This document shows positions 33,828 through 42,711 of a DNA stretch of 64,000 nucleotides, in pieces (position 1 is the stretch's first letter; every line of letters starts with the position of its first letter). The position numbers and the translations under genes were made by a program. The DNA is from Anaerobacillus arseniciselenatis. Lineage in GTDB: Bacteria; Bacillota; Bacilli; Bacillales; Anaerobacillaceae. Below the pieces are notes generated by a model that made no database searches, was not told the DNA's origin, and saw only the letters and a program-made list of their open reading frames with translations. The stretch covers positions 62,001 to 126,000 of the forward strand of contig NZ_MLQQ01000040.1 in the NCBI RefSeq assembly GCF_001865995.1, in the 5' to 3' direction.

Positions 33828-34957
33828 AACTCTGCTGTAATCATTGTCATTGCCTGATCTAACTCATCATATGTCACAGTTAGCGGTGGTAAAAGTCTTA
33901 TAACATTAGGTCCCGCATTTAAAACTAATAAACCTTTATCCCTTAATGAGGATATGACTAAACTAACATCTTGGTGACACTCAATTCCAACCATTAAACC
34001 TTTACCTCTAATTTGTTTTACAGCTTTACAATCACTTAAAACGTTCTTTATACTATTAAAGAAATAATTACTTTTTTCTTCTATTTCTTTTAAAAAACTT
34101 TCTTGAAAAACCGTTTGAATGGTTGAATAGGCAGCCGCCATTGCTACAGGGTTCCCTCCAAATGTAGAACCGTGACTTCCCGGTCCAAAAGCATCAATAA
34201 GAGATTTTTTACCGATGAGCCCACCTACAGGAAAGCCATTCCCTAACCCTTTGGCAACCGTTATAATATCTGGTGATAAATGATAATGCTGGTAGCCAAA
34301 TGCCTTCCCTGTTCTACCAATCCCAGTCTGCACTTCATCTACTACGACTAGACAGTTATACTTATCTTTTAACTGATTAATAGTTGCAATAAATTGTTCA
34401 GTCGCTTCATGAACGCCACCTTCTCCTTGAATTACTTCAAGAAAGATCGCTGCTACATCATCATCCATAGTACTTGTTAACGCTTCTGAATCATTATATG
34501 GAAGATAAGTAAATCCTTGTAGTAAAGGTTCAAAACCTTTGTGAATTTTCTCTTGTCCTGTTGCTGAAAGGCTTCCCATCGTTCTACCGTGGAACGACTG
34601 CAAAAAAGTAATAATCTTCTTTTTCCCTGTCGCCTTTCTAACTAGTTTAATAGCTGCTTCGTTTGCTTCAGCCCCACTATTACAGAAAAATACAGCATCT
34701 CCACTAGAGTTGGAAACTAAAAGATTCGCTACTTCTTCTTGCCCTTCAATATGAAAAAGGTTCGAAACGTGACTCACTTTATTTAATTGATTGATTATCG
34801 CTTCATTCACAGTAGGATGACAATGTCCTAAGTTACAAACGGCAATTCCTGCGACAAAATCTAAATACTTTTTTCCATCGTCATCAACAATCGTAGTTCC
34901 GTATGCTTCCTTCACCTTCACAGGCCATTTATTATAGGTCGGGAATAAACAACTCAA
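33818..34957 (-). CDS. argD: Acetylornithine aminotransferase (ArgD)
   Basis: PLP-dependent transaminase of arginine synthesis. 379 aa; FHGRTMGSLSATGQ, VVDEVQTGIGRTG and the PLP lysine in ITVAKGLGNGFPVGG are present. TTG start after AAGGTG. The last residues (LSE) and the stop codon are encoded by an inserted MITE and its target duplication, so the native C-terminus may have been slightly longer or different. Separated from argB by 84 bp containing short TTGAGTTTTGAGTTTTGA repeats. Confidence 0.95.
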   Translation of the reverse strand: MSCLFPTYNKWPVKVKEAYGTTIVDDDGKKYLDFVAGIAVCNLGHCHPTVNEAIINQLNKVSHVSNLFHIEGQEEVANLLVSNSSGDAVFFCNSGAEANEAAIKLVRKATGKKKIITFLQSFHGRTMGSLSATGQEKIHKGFEPLLQGFTYLPYNDSEALTSTMDDDVAAIFLEVIQGEGGVHEATEQFIATINQLKDKYNCLVVVDEVQTGIGRTGKAFGYQHYHLSPDIITVAKGLGNGFPVGGLIGKKSLIDAFGPGSHGSTFGGNPVAMAAAYSTIQTVFQESFLKEIEEKSNYFFNSIKNVLSDCKAVKQIRGKGLMVGIECHQDVSLVISSLRDKGLLVLNAGPNVIRLLPPLTVTYDELDQAMTMITAELSE

Positions 34958-35041
34958 GATAACACCTTCTTTTTTCTATTTTGAGTTTTGAGTTTTGATT
35001 GATTCTAGTATTGCTACGAAGCAAAACACATCGCAAACTCA

Positions 35042-35830
35042 TCACTCATAACTCAATACTGCTTCTTTTGTTTTTACAATTTTCGTTCCGACAAGTTCGC
35101 CATTGCACATTAAGTTATCAGCTTTACCATTTATAATAAAAACCTCTTCAATATTTCCTTGGAGGCATTTGATAGCACCCTTTACTTTAGGGATCATCCC
35201 TCCATAAATTGTGCCGTCATCAATCATTTCTTCAATTTCTGAAACTGAAACTACTTTTTGTAGTTCATTACCTTTCATAATCCCATCAACATCGGTAACG
35301 AAAACCATTTTTTGGGCAGAGAGGCTATCAGCAATGGCTGCCGCTGCTGTATCAGCATTAATATTAAAATGTGTTCCTTCATCACCTAACCCTACTGGAG
35401 CAATTACAGGAACGACGTTAATTGATAAAAGTTTCTCCAAGAAATGATCGTCAACTCCAATCACTTCTCCAACAAAACCTAGTTCTTCTTGATTTATTGC
35501 TACTGATTTCAATAAAGCTCCATCACAGCCACTTAACCCTAAGCTTGTCACTCCTGCTAACTGAAGTTTTGTAACTAGAAACTTGTTCACTTTACCAGTT
35601 AACACCATCTCAACCACTTCTAAAACTTCCGACGTTGTTTTCCGTAATCCATTAACAAACTCACTTTCAACTTCTAACTTTTCTAATAGTGCATTTATTT
35701 CAGGCCCACCACCATGTACGATGACCGGTGTCATGGTTTGTTCTTTTAATTGTTTCATACTTAAAAAAAATTGATCGGAGAGCTGTTGTAATGTACTCCC
35801 TCCACATTTCACAACAATGACATCATTCAT
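35042..35830 (-). CDS. argB: Acetylglutamate kinase (ArgB)
   Basis: Phosphorylates N-acetylglutamate. 262 aa; VVKCGGST near the start, HGGGPEINALL, and NINADTAAAAIADSL for substrate and ATP binding. No N-terminal arginine-sensing helix is evident, as in short Bacillus-type enzymes. Follows argJ by 17 bp on the minus strand. Confidence 0.95.
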   Translation of the reverse strand: MNDVIVVKCGGSTLQQLSDQFFLSMKQLKEQTMTPVIVHGGGPEINALLEKLEVESEFVNGLRKTTSEVLEVVEMVLTGKVNKFLVTKLQLAGVTSLGLSGCDGALLKSVAINQEELGFVGEVIGVDDHFLEKLLSINVVPVIAPVGLGDEGTHFNINADTAAAAIADSLSAQKMVFVTDVDGIMKGNELQKVVSVSEIEEMIDDGTIYGGMIPKVKGAIKCLQGNIEEVFIINGKADNLMCNGELVGTKIVKTKEAVLSYE

Positions 35831-35847
35831 TAATACTCCCCCTAAAA

Positions 35848-37086
35848 TTAAGTTCTGTAGCCAGCGTTTATTCTTACGTAGTCATAAGTTAAATCACAGC
35901 CCCATGCTTTACCAAAACCCTCTCCTACTTTTAGGTCGACTGAAATGACGATATTTTCAGTTGTTAAATACTGTGTTGCTTCTTCTTCAGAAAATGGGAG
36001 TGGCATACTATCTTGTAATGTTTGAATTTCACCAATAGAAATATCAATCGTTTCCGGATTGATATCTGCCCCACTGTAACCAATTGCACAAATAATGCGC
36101 CCCCAATTTGCATCAGTACCGTAAATCGCTGATTTGACAAGATCTGAACCGACAATCGCCTTTGCTACTTTGCCCGCCTCTTCGTCATTTTTTGCACCAC
36201 TCACTTGAACTTCAATGAGCTTTGTCGCCCCTTCACCATCTCGAGCTATTTTCTTAGCTAAATGCTCACATGTCATTTTTAAACCAAGAACAAAGTGCTC
36301 CCAATCAGGATGATCTTTTGTTAATGATTGATTGTTTGCTAATCCACTTGCCATTGTTACGACCGTATCATTTGTTGACGTATCTCCATCAACGGTAATA
36401 CGATTAAAGGTTTCATCAACCACTTCACTTAAAGCTACTTGCAGCCAATCCGGTTCAATATTTGCATCTGTCGTAATGTACGCTAGCATCGTTGCCATAT
36501 TAGGATCGATCATTCCTGAACCTTTGGCAGCTCCACCAAACGTTACCGTTTTTCCATCAATTGTTGTTCGAAAACAAGCTCTTTTGTTAATTGTGTCTGT
36601 CGTTAAAATCGCTTCATTAAACCGTTCTGCTGAATCAAACTTCACTTGTGTGAGTGCTTTTATTTTTTTTATTCCATTTATAATTTTATCTATTTGTAAA
36701 AATTCACCAATGACCCCCGTTGATGAAACTGCTACATAATGCTCTGGGATCTTAAATACATCTGCTGTTGAACTACGCATTGAATATGCATCTTCAATTC
36801 CCTTTATTCCAGTACACGCATTGGCGTTTCCACTATTAACGATAATTGCTTGTAATTTTCCTTCTTTTGCAATACTTTCTTTCGTCACTTTTAGTGGAGC
36901 GGCTTGAACTTTATTTAACGTATAAACGGCTGCACTACTTGCAGGAACCTCACAATAAATAACTCCTAAATCTAACCTATATCTTTTCACACCGGTGTGT
37001 ATTCCCGCTGCACAAAAACCTTTCGGTGTAATAATACTTCCTGCTTCCACAGGTGTTACAGATAAATGCTTTGTTGCTGTATCCAT
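35848..37086 (-). CDS. argJ: Bifunctional ornithine acetyltransferase/N-acetylglutamate synthase (ArgJ)
   Basis: Recycles the acetyl group from acetylornithine to glutamate; the bifunctional form can also use acetyl-CoA. 412 aa. Autoproteolysis site in GSGMIDPNMATMLAYI, cleaving before the Thr that becomes the nucleophile. DGDTSTNDTV is conserved. ATG at 37084-37086, chosen because AGAGGTG precedes it; the upstream GTG overlaps that site. Second gene of the operon. Confidence 0.95.
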   Translation of the reverse strand: MDTATKHLSVTPVEAGSIITPKGFCAAGIHTGVKRYRLDLGVIYCEVPASSAAVYTLNKVQAAPLKVTKESIAKEGKLQAIIVNSGNANACTGIKGIEDAYSMRSSTADVFKIPEHYVAVSSTGVIGEFLQIDKIINGIKKIKALTQVKFDSAERFNEAILTTDTINKRACFRTTIDGKTVTFGGAAKGSGMIDPNMATMLAYITTDANIEPDWLQVALSEVVDETFNRITVDGDTSTNDTVVTMASGLANNQSLTKDHPDWEHFVLGLKMTCEHLAKKIARDGEGATKLIEVQVSGAKNDEEAGKVAKAIVGSDLVKSAIYGTDANWGRIICAIGYSGADINPETIDISIGEIQTLQDSMPLPFSEEEATQYLTTENIVISVDLKVGEGFGKAWGCDLTYDYVRINAGYRT

Positions 37087-37115
37087 GAAATTCACCTCTT
37101 GTTTTTCTTTAACGT

Positions 37116-38153
37116 TTATGGAAAAAGCGGTGGCCCATTGAGTCCTGACGCTTCATCAATTCCTAACATCACATTTAAATTTTGGATCGCTTGCCCTGCG
37201 GCCCCTTTTACTAGATTGTCTATGACTGCTACAACTGTAATCCACCCTGTTCGCTCATCATACGTAACACCAATATCACAGAAGTTAGAACCGTAAACTT
37301 CCTTCGTCGCCGGATACTCACCTTGTTTACGAATTCGAACAAATGGCTCTTTTTCATAAAATTGTTGATATAATTCTACAAGTAATTTCTGTGACGTCTT
37401 TTCCAGCGGCTTACAATAAATCGTCGCCATAATTCCTCGTGTCATCGGTACTAAGTGTGTATTAAATTTTATTGGTTGCAATTGTGGACATACAGTTTTT
37501 AATCCTTGCTCAATTTCCGGTATGTGTTGATGTTCGTTCACTTTATAAATACGAAAGTTTTCATTTACCTCACAAAAATTAATTCCTAAACTAGCTTTTC
37601 TTCCTGCTCCCGATGCACCGGATTTAGCATCAATAACGATTGACCCAGAATCAATATTGATATTTTTTAACAGAGGGGATAATCCTAATATAGTTGCTGT
37701 AGGATAACACCCTGGGTTAGCGATGAGCTTAGCTTCCTTCACTTGTTCCCGATTAAGCTCAGTTAACCCATAAACTGCTTTTTGTAAAACTTCTTTTGGT
37801 GCAGCCTTTTGCTTATACCAAGTTTCATAAACTTCAGGGTTTTTAAAGCGGAAATCCCCAGATAAGTCAATGACTTTTACCCCATTTTCAACAAAGCCTG
37901 GCGTAAGGTCTTTAGAAATCCCTGAAGGTGTAGCCATAAAAACAATATCTGCATCCTCTGAAATTTTTAAACTATTAATCTCTTGTAAAGGTAAGGAAGT
38001 GATTTGATTTAACTGCGGATAACTTTCACTAATTTCCACACCTACTTGTGATGATGAATGAACAGTATAGTCTTTAATATATGGATGTTGATGCAGAAAA
38101 CGGATTAATTCTGCTCCACTATAACCAGTTGCCCCAATAATCGCTGCTTTCAT
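37116..38153 (-). CDS. argC: N-acetyl-gamma-glutamyl-phosphate reductase (ArgC)
   Basis: NADPH-dependent reductase, third step of arginine synthesis. 345 aa; Rossmann start IIGATGYSGAELIR, catalytic Cys in ANPGCYPTATIL, and a C-terminal His in HLVPMTRGI. GAGGGA precedes the ATG. First gene of the operon; promoter and ARG-box-like dyad lie 55-85 bp upstream. Confidence 0.95.
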   Translation of the reverse strand: MKAAIIGATGYSGAELIRFLHQHPYIKDYTVHSSSQVGVEISESYPQLNQITSLPLQEINSLKISEDADIVFMATPSGISKDLTPGFVENGVKVIDLSGDFRFKNPEVYETWYKQKAAPKEVLQKAVYGLTELNREQVKEAKLIANPGCYPTATILGLSPLLKNINIDSGSIVIDAKSGASGAGRKASLGINFCEVNENFRIYKVNEHQHIPEIEQGLKTVCPQLQPIKFNTHLVPMTRGIMATIYCKPLEKTSQKLLVELYQQFYEKEPFVRIRKQGEYPATKEVYGSNFCDIGVTYDERTGWITVVAVIDNLVKGAAGQAIQNLNVMLGIDEASGLNGPPLFP

Positions 38154-38206
38154 TTAGATCCCTCATTTTTTAAAGATTTAAATCGCACAATTGAATGTTG
38201 TTTTTT

Positions 38207-38235
38207 ATTATAATGTTGAATAAAAATAAAATCAA
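38207..38235 (-). promoter_or_regulatory. argC promoter with ARG-box-like operator
   Basis: Read on the minus strand: TTGATT (38230-38235), 17-bp spacer, TATAAT (38207-38212). The plus-strand sequence TTGAATAAAAATAAAATCAA at 38216-38235 overlaps the -35 and spacer and resembles ArgR/AhrC sites, consistent with repression by arginine. Confidence 0.65.
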
Positions 38236-38364
38236 CTGTATTTTTATATTTTTCTTAATTTTCACTTCAAATCTTATTCACATTGCAAATAAACGGTTAC
38301 ATTCTTTTTGGATAATTTATGAATATACAAGTTATAAATTTTTATACAACTTTATACATGTCAA

Positions 38365-38500
38365 ACCTTCATGACGGAAATGCCACTATCTAATATGGAA
38401 AAAGCGGGTGCTTTCCCTCACTTTACCTTGACCTTCTGACGAATCTCAGACGTTCGTTCGCAAAAGCACCCGCCTTTTTTCATAAAAAAACGACATCATG
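38365..38500. repeat. Covarying palindrome (TTTTCATAC family), copy 2
   Basis: GCGGGTGCTTT pairs with AAAGCACCCGC, with CTCACTTTACC and TCTCAGACGTTCGTTCG in the loop. Followed at 38548-38578 by CCAACTAACCAACAAACC-type microsatellite sequence. Confidence 0.7.
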
Positions 38501-38583
38501 ATGTACTCGTTCTATTAAGTTGTAAATTTGATATTTTTCCAACTTTCCAACTAACCAACAAACCAACTATCCAACTCAAAAAA

Positions 38584-38611
38584 AAGAAGCTACCATTACG
38601 GTAACTTCTTA
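38584..38611 (-). terminator. Terminator of the moeA-moaD operon
   Basis: On the minus strand AAGAAGTTACCG pairs with GGTAGCTTCTT, followed by TTTTTT; about 32 bp beyond the moaD stop. Confidence 0.8.
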
Positions 38612-38642
38612 AATGTGGATGTTTTATTTTGCGCTTTTCTAA

Positions 38643-38876
38643 TTAGCCTCCACTTACAGGTGGGACTAGGGCTACTATGTCATTAGTTTTTACGACGTCT
38701 GTATCGTCTACATATTCTTCGTTAACAGCGATCATAGCACGGTCAACAGGTAGCGCCGGAAATTTATCTTTTAAGTATTCCTTCACTTCATTTACTGTTA
38801 ATTCTGCTTTTTCAATCGTAAGCTCTCTTGAGCCTACGATTTCCTCTAACTCTGCAAAAAATAATACTTTAATCAT
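38643..38876 (-). CDS. moaD: Molybdopterin synthase sulfur carrier subunit (MoaD)
   Basis: 77-aa ubiquitin-fold protein whose C-terminal Gly-Gly (ALVPPVSGG) is thiocarboxylated and donates sulfur to molybdopterin. Overlaps moaE by 4 bp. Last gene of moeA-mobB-moaE-moaD. Confidence 0.95.
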   Translation of the reverse strand: MIKVLFFAELEEIVGSRELTIEKAELTVNEVKEYLKDKFPALPVDRAMIAVNEEYVDDTDVVKTNDIVALVPPVSGG

Positions 38877-39343
38877 GATAGATGCTCCCCCTCTGGTTTC
38901 CCTGTTGGGTATGGAGTTTTTTCTAATTGATCACCCATCCACTTTTCTCCATCTTCCCAATGCTCTTTTTTCCAAATAGGAACGATTTCTTTTATTCTTT
39001 CAATGGCATAACGACTAGCGTCATAGGAATCTGCTCTATGTGGTGTGGAAACAGCAATTACAACCGCTATATCAGTGATGTCTAGACGACCAATACGATG
39101 AGTAATTGCAACAAGAGCATCTGGCCAACGCTCCTGAATTTCATCACCAATTTGAGCTAATTTCTTTTCAGCCATACTAATGTATGCATCGTATTTTAAA
39201 TAAATCGTTTTCTTATCTTTCGTCATTTCACGAACCGTACCGATGAACGTATTAATGGCCCCTGCATTTGGGTGAACGACTTTATCAACTACTTCTTGAA
39301 TAGAAATAACTTCATCTGTAATTAAAAATAATTTTTCACTCAT
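38873..39343 (-). CDS. moaE: Molybdopterin synthase catalytic subunit (MoaE)
   Basis: 156 aa; builds the dithiolene of molybdopterin with MoaD. The conserved block HRADSYDASRYAIERIKEI and the catalytic Lys in PIWKKEHWEDGEKW are present. Overlaps mobB by 8 bp, showing translational coupling. Confidence 0.95.
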   Translation of the reverse strand: MSEKLFLITDEVISIQEVVDKVVHPNAGAINTFIGTVREMTKDKKTIYLKYDAYISMAEKKLAQIGDEIQERWPDALVAITHRIGRLDITDIAVVIAVSTPHRADSYDASRYAIERIKEIVPIWKKEHWEDGEKWMGDQLEKTPYPTGKPEGEHLS

Positions 39344-39863
39344 TGTCCTGTCCTTTCAGCTTTTGTAATATAAATTGTAAGTATTTTTCCTCTTCCTCTA
39401 TGCGATAATAACGTATCGAATCACTTTGGACTTCTTTCGGTAGGGTAATCCAGCTAATAACACAAAAAATATTTTCTAACTTCGATAATAATATTAAATC
39501 ATCTGCTTGTTTTATTAGTACTATTTTTGGAAAAGGAGATGCCTTGAACCCTTCTATGACTAGAACATCGATTGGAAAGTTTTTATACAGATCAACAAGT
39601 TCTGTAGGCTCCCAACTTTGTTCGTTTAACACGTTAAGCTGCAATTCACCTTTACTTACAGCACCCGAAACTACAGCACCTGCTTTTCGATGCTTCCAAG
39701 AATCTTTCCCATAATCTAGCGAAATAAGTTCCCCACCATGACCGTGGTGTTTCAATGTTCCTACCTTAAAGTTCTCTTTAGTAAAACATATAACTAGCTT
39801 TTCTACTAGAGTCGTTTTACCACTGTTACTAAAGCCAGCAACTTGAATCATTTGTTGCGTCAT
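39336..39863 (-). CDS. mobB: Molybdopterin-guanine dinucleotide biosynthesis adaptor (MobB)
   Basis: 175-aa P-loop GTPase-like protein (GFSNSGKTTLVEKL at residues 10-23) that assists attachment of GMP to molybdopterin. Its presence fits a need for bis-MGD cofactor in the molybdoenzyme at 20108. mobA itself is not in the window. Follows moeA by 15 bp. Confidence 0.93.
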   Translation of the reverse strand: MTQQMIQVAGFSNSGKTTLVEKLVICFTKENFKVGTLKHHGHGGELISLDYGKDSWKHRKAGAVVSGAVSKGELQLNVLNEQSWEPTELVDLYKNFPIDVLVIEGFKASPFPKIVLIKQADDLILLSKLENIFCVISWITLPKEVQSDSIRYYRIEEEEKYLQFILQKLKGQDNE

Positions 39864-39878
39864 TAAATAAACGCCCCT

Positions 39879-41147
39879 TTATTTTTCTAAAATTTCTGAG
39901 CTACCTTCACCGTTTAATAATAACACATCAACGACATCACCTTTTTTAAACCCACGAGTTCCTCCAGGTAATACAACTAACGCATCAGAATTAGCGAGCG
40001 ACGTAACTACCCCAGATTTGTCTAAACCTACAGGTTCAGCGAATATCTTCCCTTCCTCGATCGTCATTTTACTACGAATAAAACGAACGAACGGATTAGG
40101 CTTTGGAAAGTCTGCCTTTAAAATCCCTTGTACCTTTTGTAAATGTGGCTTCGGATTACCTAAATATAACTGTACCCATGGACGAGTTAATAACTCAAAC
40201 CCTACATAGCACGCCGAAGGATTCCCAGATAACCCAAATAAAAGCTTCCCTTTATATTCGGCAACAGTCGTTACACTTCCTGGTCTCATTGCAATTTTAT
40301 TAAATAATACATTGGCACCTAGCTTCTCGTAAATCGCCGGTAAGTAATCAAAATCCCCTACGGATACTCCACCTGTAGTAATTAAAACATCAACCTCATC
40401 TAGTGCATTTACTACAGCTTCGTAGCAACGATCAAAATCGTCAACTAATTTACCGTAATATTTCGGTACTGCACCCGCTTTTAAAATTTGTGATGTAATC
40501 ATATAAGAGTTGCTGTTACGGATTTTTCCAGGCTCTAACGGTTCTTCGACATCAAGTAATTCTGTACCTGTCGCATATACACCGATGATCGGTTTTTTTC
40601 CTACTGGAACTTTATTGTAACCGAAAGTAGCTAAAAGCGCTTTCACTCCTGGGTCTACTTTTCGCCCTGCTTCAACGAGAATATCGTCTGTTTTCGTTTC
40701 CTCGGCCTTAAAAGAAATGTTATCCCCTGGTTTAAATGAACGTTTTAACTCAATAAAAGTTTTCCCATCACGTTCAATTTCTTTTGTTAACTCAAACATA
40801 ACGATCGCATCTGTACCTTCTGGCATTTCAGCTCCGGTCATAATACGAATAACTTGTCCTTGTTTAGGTACTCGTTTCGCTATCGCCCCTGCACCTACTG
40901 TTTCAATTACTTCAAGTTCAATTGGTGTTTCTCTCGAAGCATCTACAGTATCTTCTGAACGAATGGCAAAACCATCTAAAGGAGACCGATCAAATGGTGG
41001 TATATCATGATCCGCTTTAATTGGTTGCTTTAAAATACGTCCATCACTATCATTAATGGAGACATACTCTAATTCTCCTTCTTTAGCAAATTGCAATACT
41101 GCTTCAACCGCTTCATTTATTTTAATTGGTTTACGTTCTGTATACAT
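39879..41147 (-). CDS. moeA: Molybdopterin molybdotransferase (MoeA)
   Basis: Inserts molybdate into adenylylated molybdopterin. 422 aa; FDRSPLDGFAIRSED near the N-terminus, the MoCF domain with TTGGVSVGDFDYLP, and GLSGNPSACYVGFE. AAAGGTG precedes the ATG. First gene of the four-gene operon; no Fnr box seen upstream. Confidence 0.95.
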   Translation of the reverse strand: MYTERKPIKINEAVEAVLQFAKEGELEYVSINDSDGRILKQPIKADHDIPPFDRSPLDGFAIRSEDTVDASRETPIELEVIETVGAGAIAKRVPKQGQVIRIMTGAEMPEGTDAIVMFELTKEIERDGKTFIELKRSFKPGDNISFKAEETKTDDILVEAGRKVDPGVKALLATFGYNKVPVGKKPIIGVYATGTELLDVEEPLEPGKIRNSNSYMITSQILKAGAVPKYYGKLVDDFDRCYEAVVNALDEVDVLITTGGVSVGDFDYLPAIYEKLGANVLFNKIAMRPGSVTTVAEYKGKLLFGLSGNPSACYVGFELLTRPWVQLYLGNPKPHLQKVQGILKADFPKPNPFVRFIRSKMTIEEGKIFAEPVGLDKSGVVTSLANSDALVVLPGGTRGFKKGDVVDVLLLNGEGSSEILEK

Positions 41148-41279
41148 TTGAAGTCACACCTTTCACAATTCTAATTACATTTTAACAAATATGTATAGGG
41201 ATAAGCTATGAACTTTTTCACAGTTCGCATTTTATTAACATTATTTACAAGGATTTCACATTCTTCATTCGTAGGCCAT

Positions 41280-41430
41280 TTTTCATACAAAACGCACATG
41301 ACGACCATTCCGTCACCATCTAATATGTAAAAGGCGGATGATTTTCCTTCACTTCGCTGTAAATCTCTATCGAGTTTTAGAGGCTCGTTCAGGACTTCAT
41401 CCGCTTTTTTTCATACAAACCCCTCATCGC
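41280..41430. repeat. Covarying palindrome (TTTTCATAC family), copy 3
   Basis: GGCGGATGAT pairs with TTCATCCGC. Flanks are TTTTTCATACAAAACG and CCGTCACCATCTAATATG. A separate hairpin GAGCCAAGC / GCTTGGCTC at 41465-41487 may act as a terminator, and a half copy with CCAACAAACCAACTG lies at 41528-41620. Confidence 0.65.
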
Positions 41431-41628
41431 GGCTTACCATCATCGTTTATAATAAAAATGTGAAGAGCCAAGCATTATGCTTGGCTCAGTTCCAAATAGG
41501 TAATATTTCAATTTTTTAAAGAGATTTTCTTATAAAACCGGCGAGGGGATCACGATGACCACCTCCGCTGAAAAAACGAGCGCTTTCCTTTCCAACTAAC
41601 CAACAAACCAACTGTCCAACTAATTATA

Positions 41629-42081
41629 TTAATGCATATGCTTTTCGGGACGTTCATCTGGGATTTCTAAAATCTTGTCCACATCAACATCACCGACAAC
41701 AAATTGGTGTTTTTCCATTCGGTGCATTCCTCGGGCGGTAACGTGATAATAAATGTAATAGACTCCTACATCTCGAGCTGTCCAAGATACTTCGTAAGCC
41801 CCTTCACCTTCATTGACTCCTTCTAAAAGTTGATACGAATCAGGATTTCCATGCTGCCAAATTTCAAATACAACTTCATTCGCATCAGTCACAGGTTCAC
41901 CTTTTTGAGTCACTACTGCTTCCGTAACCATTTCATCATCAACTACTAATTGTGACTTCATATTTAACTCAACTTTAATAGGATCTAGTAAATTGATCTC
42001 TTCTACCTCTTGTTCTTTTACATTATTACAAGCAGCTAATAATAAAATAAGAAATAAGCTAGTAACAATTATTTTTTTCAT
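41629..42081 (-). CDS. YtkA/FixH-like lipoprotein
   Basis: 150-aa predicted lipoprotein with lipobox LLLAACNN. The mature part has an immunoglobulin-like YtkA domain with EAVVTQKGEPVTDANEVVFE and VYYIYYHVTARGMHRMEKH. The His/Met-rich stretch HRMEKHQ and terminal EKHMH suggest copper handling. ATG at 42079-42081 after AGGGAG. It lies directly after sco1 and ctaG homologues, which supports a role in CuA/CuB delivery to cytochrome oxidase; that is inference. Confidence 0.75.
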   Translation of the reverse strand: MKKIIVTSLFLILLLAACNNVKEQEVEEINLLDPIKVELNMKSQLVVDDEMVTEAVVTQKGEPVTDANEVVFEIWQHGNPDSYQLLEGVNEGEGAYEVSWTARDVGVYYIYYHVTARGMHRMEKHQFVVGDVDVDKILEIPDERPEKHMH

Positions 42082-42091
42082 AAACATCTCC

Positions 42092-42700
42092 CTAACGCAG
42101 GATAGATTTTAAATCTCTTAAAATCGCATTCTCATCAAAATCGGAATCCCCGTCATAAAAACGAATGACATTCCCATCACCATCGACTAAAAAGAAATTC
42201 ACACTATGCATAATATCATTGGAATCAGGTAGTTCTTGGACGAGAGATTTAAACGACTCTCTCGCAAAAGTAGATATTTCTTCAACAGTGTATCCCGTAA
42301 GAAAATGATAATTAGAAAAATCAGCGCCATAAGCTTCTCCGTATTTTTTTAATGACCCAGCATCATCAAAATCAGGATCTACTGTAAAAGAAACAAACTG
42401 AAGGTCTAGGCCTTGTTTATTCACTTCTTCTTGAAGTGCGATGATATTTGGTGTCATCGTCCGACAAACCGTTGGACAACTAGTAAAGATCATATTCGCC
42501 AACCAATACTCTCCTTCTAAATCTTTCGTACCAAAAGCTTCGCCAAATTGATTTGTATACTCAAAATCATTCACTTCCCATCCTGCCTCCGATATATCTG
42601 TAATCGCATCAGATTTAGTTGTAGGCTCACCATATAAGAACCCGCAGCTAGCTAATATCAGCATTATAGAAATAGTTAAAAACATTTTTATTATTTTCAT
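42092..42700 (-). CDS. Sco1/SenC-type copper chaperone lipoprotein
   Basis: 202 aa; signal peptide with lipobox LILASCGF, then a thioredoxin-like Sco domain. Copper ligands CPTVC (in IFTSCPTVCRTM) and the distal His in DIMHSVNFFLVD are all present. Sco proteins metallate the CuA centre of cytochrome c oxidase outside the membrane. AGGTGG precedes the ATG. Placed between ctaG and the YtkA-like gene. Confidence 0.92.
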   Translation of the reverse strand: MKIIKMFLTISIMLILASCGFLYGEPTTKSDAITDISEAGWEVNDFEYTNQFGEAFGTKDLEGEYWLANMIFTSCPTVCRTMTPNIIALQEEVNKQGLDLQFVSFTVDPDFDDAGSLKKYGEAYGADFSNYHFLTGYTVEEISTFARESFKSLVQELPDSNDIMHSVNFFLVDGDGNVIRFYDGDSDFDENAILRDLKSILR

Positions 42701-42711
42701 CAAACCACCTA

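Noticed and set aside
38154-38360. T-box or riboswitch before argC
   Set aside because: No T-box consensus, aptamer-like structure or leader terminator was seen; the region fits a repressor-controlled promoter.
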